This document shows positions 60,817-64,000 of a stretch of 64,000 nt of DNA, piece after piece. This DNA is from JBEVJC01 sp040510375 (lineage in GTDB: Bacteria > Bacteroidota > Bacteroidia > Chitinophagales > Chitinophagaceae). The number at the start of each line of letters is the position of its first letter. Positions within the stretch are counted from its first letter, which is position 1. The notes below the pieces were generated by a model. The model was given only the letters and a program-made list of their open reading frames with translations, ran no database searches and was not told the DNA's origin. The stretch spans positions 10,245-74,244 of the forward strand of contig JBEVJC010000007.1 in assembly GCA_040510375.1 (NCBI GenBank). Direction: 5' to 3'. The translations under genes were made by a program, and so were the position numbers.

Positions 60817-62076
60817 ATGGCAGATATTTTTGAACGTTTGTTGAAACACGCTGGTCCGCTGGGGCAGCATCGTGAAAGGGCACATGGTTATTTTGCATTT
60901 CCCAAACTGGAAGGCGAAATCGGAAGCCGGATGAAATTCCGGGGTAAGGAAATGATTGTGTGGAGTCTGAACAACTACCTGGGACTGGCCAACCATCCCG
61001 ATGTACGTGAAGCAGATGCACAGGGTGCAAAAGATTTTGGAATGGCGTTGCCCATGGGCGCGCGGATGATGAGTGGAAACAGTGACTGGCATGAGCAACT
61101 GGAAGCAGAGCTTGCCGCCTTTGAAGGAAAAGAAGATGCCATTCTGGTGAATTTTGGTTACCAGGGAATGGTGAGCCTTATTGATACTCTCTGCGGTCGC
61201 CATGATGTGATCGTTTACGATGCGGAAAGCCACGCCTGTATTATCGACGGACTGCGCCTGCATCCCGGTCACCGTTATGTATACAAACACAATGATATTG
61301 AAGACTTCGAAAAACAATTACAACGCGCCACTGCATTGGTAGATAAACAGCAGTCGGGCGGAATCCTGGTAATTACCGAAGGCGTGTTTGGTATGGGTGG
61401 CGATCAGGGTAAACTGAAAGAGATCGTAGCACTTAAATCAAAATATGAATTCCGTTTGCTGGTAGATGATGCCCATGGTTTTGGTACACTGGGCAAGACC
61501 GGTGCCGGCGCCGGTGAAGAGCAGGGCGTTCAGGACCAGATAGACCTATACTTCTCCACCTTTGCCAAATCGATGGCCAGTATCGGTGCGTTTATCGCAG
61601 GTGATAAAAACATCATCGATTACGTAAGATATAATATCAGGAGCCAGATCTTCGCCAAGAGCCTGCCGATGCCATTGGTGATCGGTAACCTCAAACGCCT
61701 TGAACTGCTACGCACACAGCCCCAGTTGAAGGACAGGCTTTGGGAAAATGCACGCAAACTCCAGGATGGTTTGAAACAGCGTGGATTTGATATCGGCAAG
61801 ACCGACTCAGTAGTGACCCCGGTATACATGAAGGGCGGTGTGGAAGAAGCAACCGCAATGGTAATGGACCTCCGCGAAAACTATCATATATTCTGTTCTA
61901 TTGTAGTATATCCCGTTATTCCAAAGGGTAATATCATTTATCGCCTTATTCCTACAGCGGTGCATAACCAGGAGGATATTACGCGAACCCTTGAAGCATT
62001 CTCGGCTACCAAACATAAACTGGATGCCGGCGAGTACAAAGTGGAAGCGATTCCTGATATGGCTGAATCAAAATAA
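60817..62076 (+). CDS. Alpha-oxoamine synthase family PLP enzyme
   Basis: A 419-residue class II PLP-dependent acyltransferase. The PLP lysine is K251 in YFSTFAKSMASIGAF; other motifs are SLNNYLGLANHPDV, MSGNSDWHEQLEAELAAFEG, VIVYDAESHACIIDG and LLVDDAHGFGTLG. The family includes serine palmitoyltransferase, 8-amino-7-oxononanoate synthase and 2-amino-3-ketobutyrate ligase. Bacteroidota make sphingolipids by serine palmitoyltransferase, so that activity is a candidate, but the N-terminus differs from the best-known Bacteroidota enzyme, so I leave the substrate open. A terminator follows the stop. Confidence 0.9.
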   Translation: MADIFERLLKHAGPLGQHRERAHGYFAFPKLEGEIGSRMKFRGKEMIVWSLNNYLGLANHPDVREADAQGAKDFGMALPMGARMMSGNSDWHEQLEAELAAFEGKEDAILVNFGYQGMVSLIDTLCGRHDVIVYDAESHACIIDGLRLHPGHRYVYKHNDIEDFEKQLQRATALVDKQQSGGILVITEGVFGMGGDQGKLKEIVALKSKYEFRLLVDDAHGFGTLGKTGAGAGEEQGVQDQIDLYFSTFAKSMASIGAFIAGDKNIIDYVRYNIRSQIFAKSLPMPLVIGNLKRLELLRTQPQLKDRLWENARKLQDGLKQRGFDIGKTDSVVTPVYMKGGVEEATAMVMDLRENYHIFCSIVVYPVIPKGNIIYRLIPTAVHNQEDITRTLEAFSATKHKLDAGEYKVEAIPDMAESK

Positions 62077-62090
62077 CCAGGTACATACGC

Positions 62091-62119
62091 AAAAAGGTCC
62101 GCTACAGGTGGACCTTTTT
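62091..62119 (+). terminator. Intrinsic terminator after the alpha-oxoamine synthase
   Basis: AAAAAGGTCC (62091-62100) pairs with GGACCTTTTT (62110-62119) around the 9-base loop GCTACAGGT. It lies 14 bp after the stop and can act in both directions. Confidence 0.9.
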
Positions 62120-62205
62120 CCATCTATATCCGGCCCGTGCCGTCGTCTGCCAGCCAGAACTCCGCCACCGGCCTTTCTTCAACATTAAAAAATGAAAAAC
62201 AGACT

Positions 62206-64000
62206 ATGCGCAAACTATTGTTAATGGCACTGGCCTTCCCCCTGTTCGTTTCGGCACAGACCCGGCAGATAACCCTGGAAGACGTTTACAAAAAAGGCAC
62301 ATTCCGCGGCGAATATGTACAGGGATTTACAGAAGTAACTCCCGACAGCCTTCTCCGCAATGAAGAGATCAGGATTAATAACCGGAAGCTTGATGTTTCC
62401 GATAACCAGTTCAGCAAGGACAGCAGGCGGGCGCTAATTTTTACTGAGCGCGAAATGATCTACCGGCATTCTTCCAAAGCATATACGTTTGTATATGATG
62501 TAACGGGAAAAAAATTACAGCAGATTGATACAGCGAAATTACTTCACGCAAGTTTTTCACCCGATGGATCAAAGGTGGCCTATGTAAAGGATAATAACCT
62601 CTATTATTATGATCTCGGCACAGGTACAACCAGGGCCATCACTACGGATGGTAAATGGAACGAGGTGATCAATGGTAACTGTGACTGGGTTTATGAGGAG
62701 GAGTTCAGTTTCACGCAGGCATACAACTGGAGTCCGGCAGGCAATTACATTGCCTACTACCGCTTTGACGAGAGTAAAGTGAAAGAGTATTCATTTACCC
62801 TGTTTAATAATAATTACAATTCTACCTACTCGTATAAATATCCCAAGGCCGGAGAAGCCAATTCAACCGTACAGATCTATATCTATGATATAACAAAGGG
62901 TGTATCGGTACCGGCCCAGTACGAACAGGGTGATATCTATATCCCCCGGATCAAATGGACTTCAAATGATAACCAGCTGGTGGTATATCATCTTAACCGC
63001 CACCAGAACGACCTGAAACTTATCCTGACGAATGCTTCTACCGGTGTTGGTTCCTTACTCTATGAAGAGAAGAACAAATACTATGTGGATATCAACGACG
63101 ACTGGCTGTTTACCGGTGACGGAAAACAGTTCCTGTTTACCAGTGAAAAAAATGGCTATGCTCATATCTGGATGAGAAGTATGGATGGAAAGTCGGAGAT
63201 ACAGATCAGCAAGGGCAATTATGATGTGGCCGCAATTGAAGGAATCGACCTGAAAAATAAAAAGGTGTATTACACCATGGCCTATCCGCGTCCGATGGAC
63301 CGCAACCTGTTTGTAAGCGATTTCACTGGCGCAAACACAACGCAACTCACAACCGGGGAAGCCTGGCACCGGATCAGTTTTAACGATGATTACAGCCAGT
63401 TCTATGATTTCCGTTCTGATATCAACACACCGCAGACGGTAACACTTTACCGCCTCGGTACGGTAAAAAAGAAAACTGTGGCCACCCTGGTGCGGGTTAT
63501 CAATGAAAGCGAAAAGCTTAAAAAAGTACTCGGCCAGTTTGCATTAAGCCAGGCAAGTTTCCAGCGAATTCCCAACAGCAAGGGCGATACCCTTAACGCC
63601 TGGGTTCTGTTGCCTGTGGGTTTCGACAAGACAAAAAAATATCCTGTGCTGTTCTGTAATTACGGCGGACCTGGTTCCCAGCAGGTAGTAAACCGTTATG
63701 GAGCCGTGAGTTTGTGGCAACAGCTGCTTGCCGAAAAAGGGTTCATCATTGTCAGCGTGGATAATACCGGAACCGGTTATCGTGGTGAAGAATTTAAAAA
63801 GAAAACTTATTTGCAATTAGGCAAATATGAAATAGAAGACCAGGTAGATGCAGCAAAATATCTTGAAAAGAATTTTTCGTACGTTGACAAAAACAATGTG
63901 GGCCATTGGGGATGGAGCTATGGTGGGTTTATGAGTTCTCTTGCCATCACTAAAGGCGCTGATGTATTTACAGCTGCTGTTGCTGTGGCTCCCGTTACTT
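62206..64000 (+). CDS. DPP-IV-like S9 family peptidase, C-terminus outside window
   Basis: The ATG at 62206 (MRKLLLMALAFPLFVSAQT, a signal peptide) opens a frame that runs to the window edge, about 598 codons. The N-terminal beta-propeller part shows the glutamate motif DWVYEEEFSF of dipeptidyl peptidase IV and the YNWSPAGNYIAYYRFDE segment. The hydrolase part has NYGGPGSQQV, a D-rich VSVDNTGTGYRG, and the nucleophile in GWSYGGFMSS. DPP-IV enzymes cut N-terminal X-Pro or X-Ala dipeptides in the periplasm. About 100-150 residues with the catalytic aspartate and histidine should lie beyond the edge. Confidence 0.94.
   Translation, partial: MRKLLLMALAFPLFVSAQTRQITLEDVYKKGTFRGEYVQGFTEVTPDSLLRNEEIRINNRKLDVSDNQFSKDSRRALIFTEREMIYRHSSKAYTFVYDVTGKKLQQIDTAKLLHASFSPDGSKVAYVKDNNLYYYDLGTGTTRAITTDGKWNEVINGNCDWVYEEEFSFTQAYNWSPAGNYIAYYRFDESKVKEYSFTLFNNNYNSTYSYKYPKAGEANSTVQIYIYDITKGVSVPAQYEQGDIYIPRIKWTSNDNQLVVYHLNRHQNDLKLILTNASTGVGSLLYEEKNKYYVDINDDWLFTGDGKQFLFTSEKNGYAHIWMRSMDGKSEIQISKGNYDVAAIEGIDLKNKKVYYTMAYPRPMDRNLFVSDFTGANTTQLTTGEAWHRISFNDDYSQFYDFRSDINTPQTVTLYRLGTVKKKTVATLVRVINESEKLKKVLGQFALSQASFQRIPNSKGDTLNAWVLLPVGFDKTKKYPVLFCNYGGPGSQQVVNRYGAVSLWQQLLAEKGFIIVSVDNTGTGYRGEEFKKKTYLQLGKYEIEDQVDAAKYLEKNFSYVDKNNVGHWGWSYGGFMSSLAITKGADVFTAAVAVAPVT

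Noticed and set aside
1..64000. tRNA, rRNA, CRISPR arrays, insertion sequences, prophage or integration sites
   Set aside because: I looked for cloverleaf-like segments, evenly spaced direct repeats, transposase or integrase frames and terminal inverted repeats and saw none that held up; gaps are too short for most.

Overview
The window is a 64 kb, gene-dense piece of a bacterial chromosome, almost certainly from the phylum Bacteroidota and most likely the Chitinophagaceae or a close relative. The reasons are a protein with the gliding-motility/type 9 secretion C-terminal domain, a Bacteroidota-type AMP nucleosidase, DUF2851, LuxE-like and DUF2520 proteins, many upstream regions that are AT-rich and lack a Shine-Dalgarno sequence, and several TAnnTTTG-like -7 promoter boxes. 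I see no rRNA, tRNA, CRISPR array, insertion sequence or phage gene. Neither base composition nor gene content suggests a transferred island.

Region 1 (1-14155) is a regulated export locus. Reading leftwards from 11119 are a membrane-fusion protein, a 59-residue secreted small ORF, an ABC ATPase, three tandem two-module MacB/FtsX-like permeases, a second ABC ATPase and a TolC-type outer membrane channel cut by the window edge. Diverging from it are an NtrC-family sigma-54 activator and its histidine kinase. The 338 bp between the two arms holds a candidate sigma-54 promoter facing the exporter and, about 140 bp upstream of its predicted start site, a near-perfect 20 bp inverted repeat that could be the activator site.

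Region 2 (14200-23898) begins with a small membrane protein, a cupin, a receiver-only regulator, a SET-domain protein and a flavin-binding stress protein. A signalling cluster follows: a receiver-PAS-kinase, a 1196-residue CHASE3-HAMP-GAF hybrid kinase with three receivers, a receiver-only protein, CheR and a CheB lacking its own receiver. No methyl-accepting chemoreceptor, CheA or CheW is present, so this looks like a non-chemotactic relative of chemosensory wiring. A convergent receiver-only gene ends the block.

Region 3 (24077-36169) is mixed metabolism: a divergent pair of an APP1-like phosphatidate phosphatase and a diacylglycerol-kinase-like enzyme, a Gfo/Idh/MocA oxidoreductase whose 3' end is imperfectly duplicated beyond its stop codon, a GH13 glycosidase, a LuxE-like protein, a lipoprotein, a UbiA-like membrane protein, an e(P4)-type acid phosphatase, a lectin/PKD protein with a type 9 sorting domain, lipoyl synthase and an outer-membrane-like protein.

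Region 4 (36238-53588) is mainly housekeeping: OsmC, DUF2851, Maf, UbiA prenyltransferase, KdsC, a DUF2520 protein, two hydrolases, topoisomerase I with a lysine/alanine-rich tail, a methyltransferase, a transglutaminase-like protein, Dps, a Tat-exported oxidoreductase, a CsaA-like protein, Ogt, a second SET protein, PdxJ, a LolA-like protein, a PD-(D/E)XK protein and AMP nucleosidase.

Region 5 (53624-64000) holds a small secreted protein, a fused double-ATPase of the oligopeptide type, a very long TraB/GumN protein overlapping it tail to tail, queA behind a structured leader, an alpha-oxoamine synthase and the first part of a DPP-IV-like peptidase cut by the right edge.

The best candidate for something new is the sigma-54-linked exporter with two ATPases, three permeases and an unrecognised secreted peptide. 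The best purely sequence-level oddity is the in-frame 63 bp repeat spanning the stop codon at 26093.
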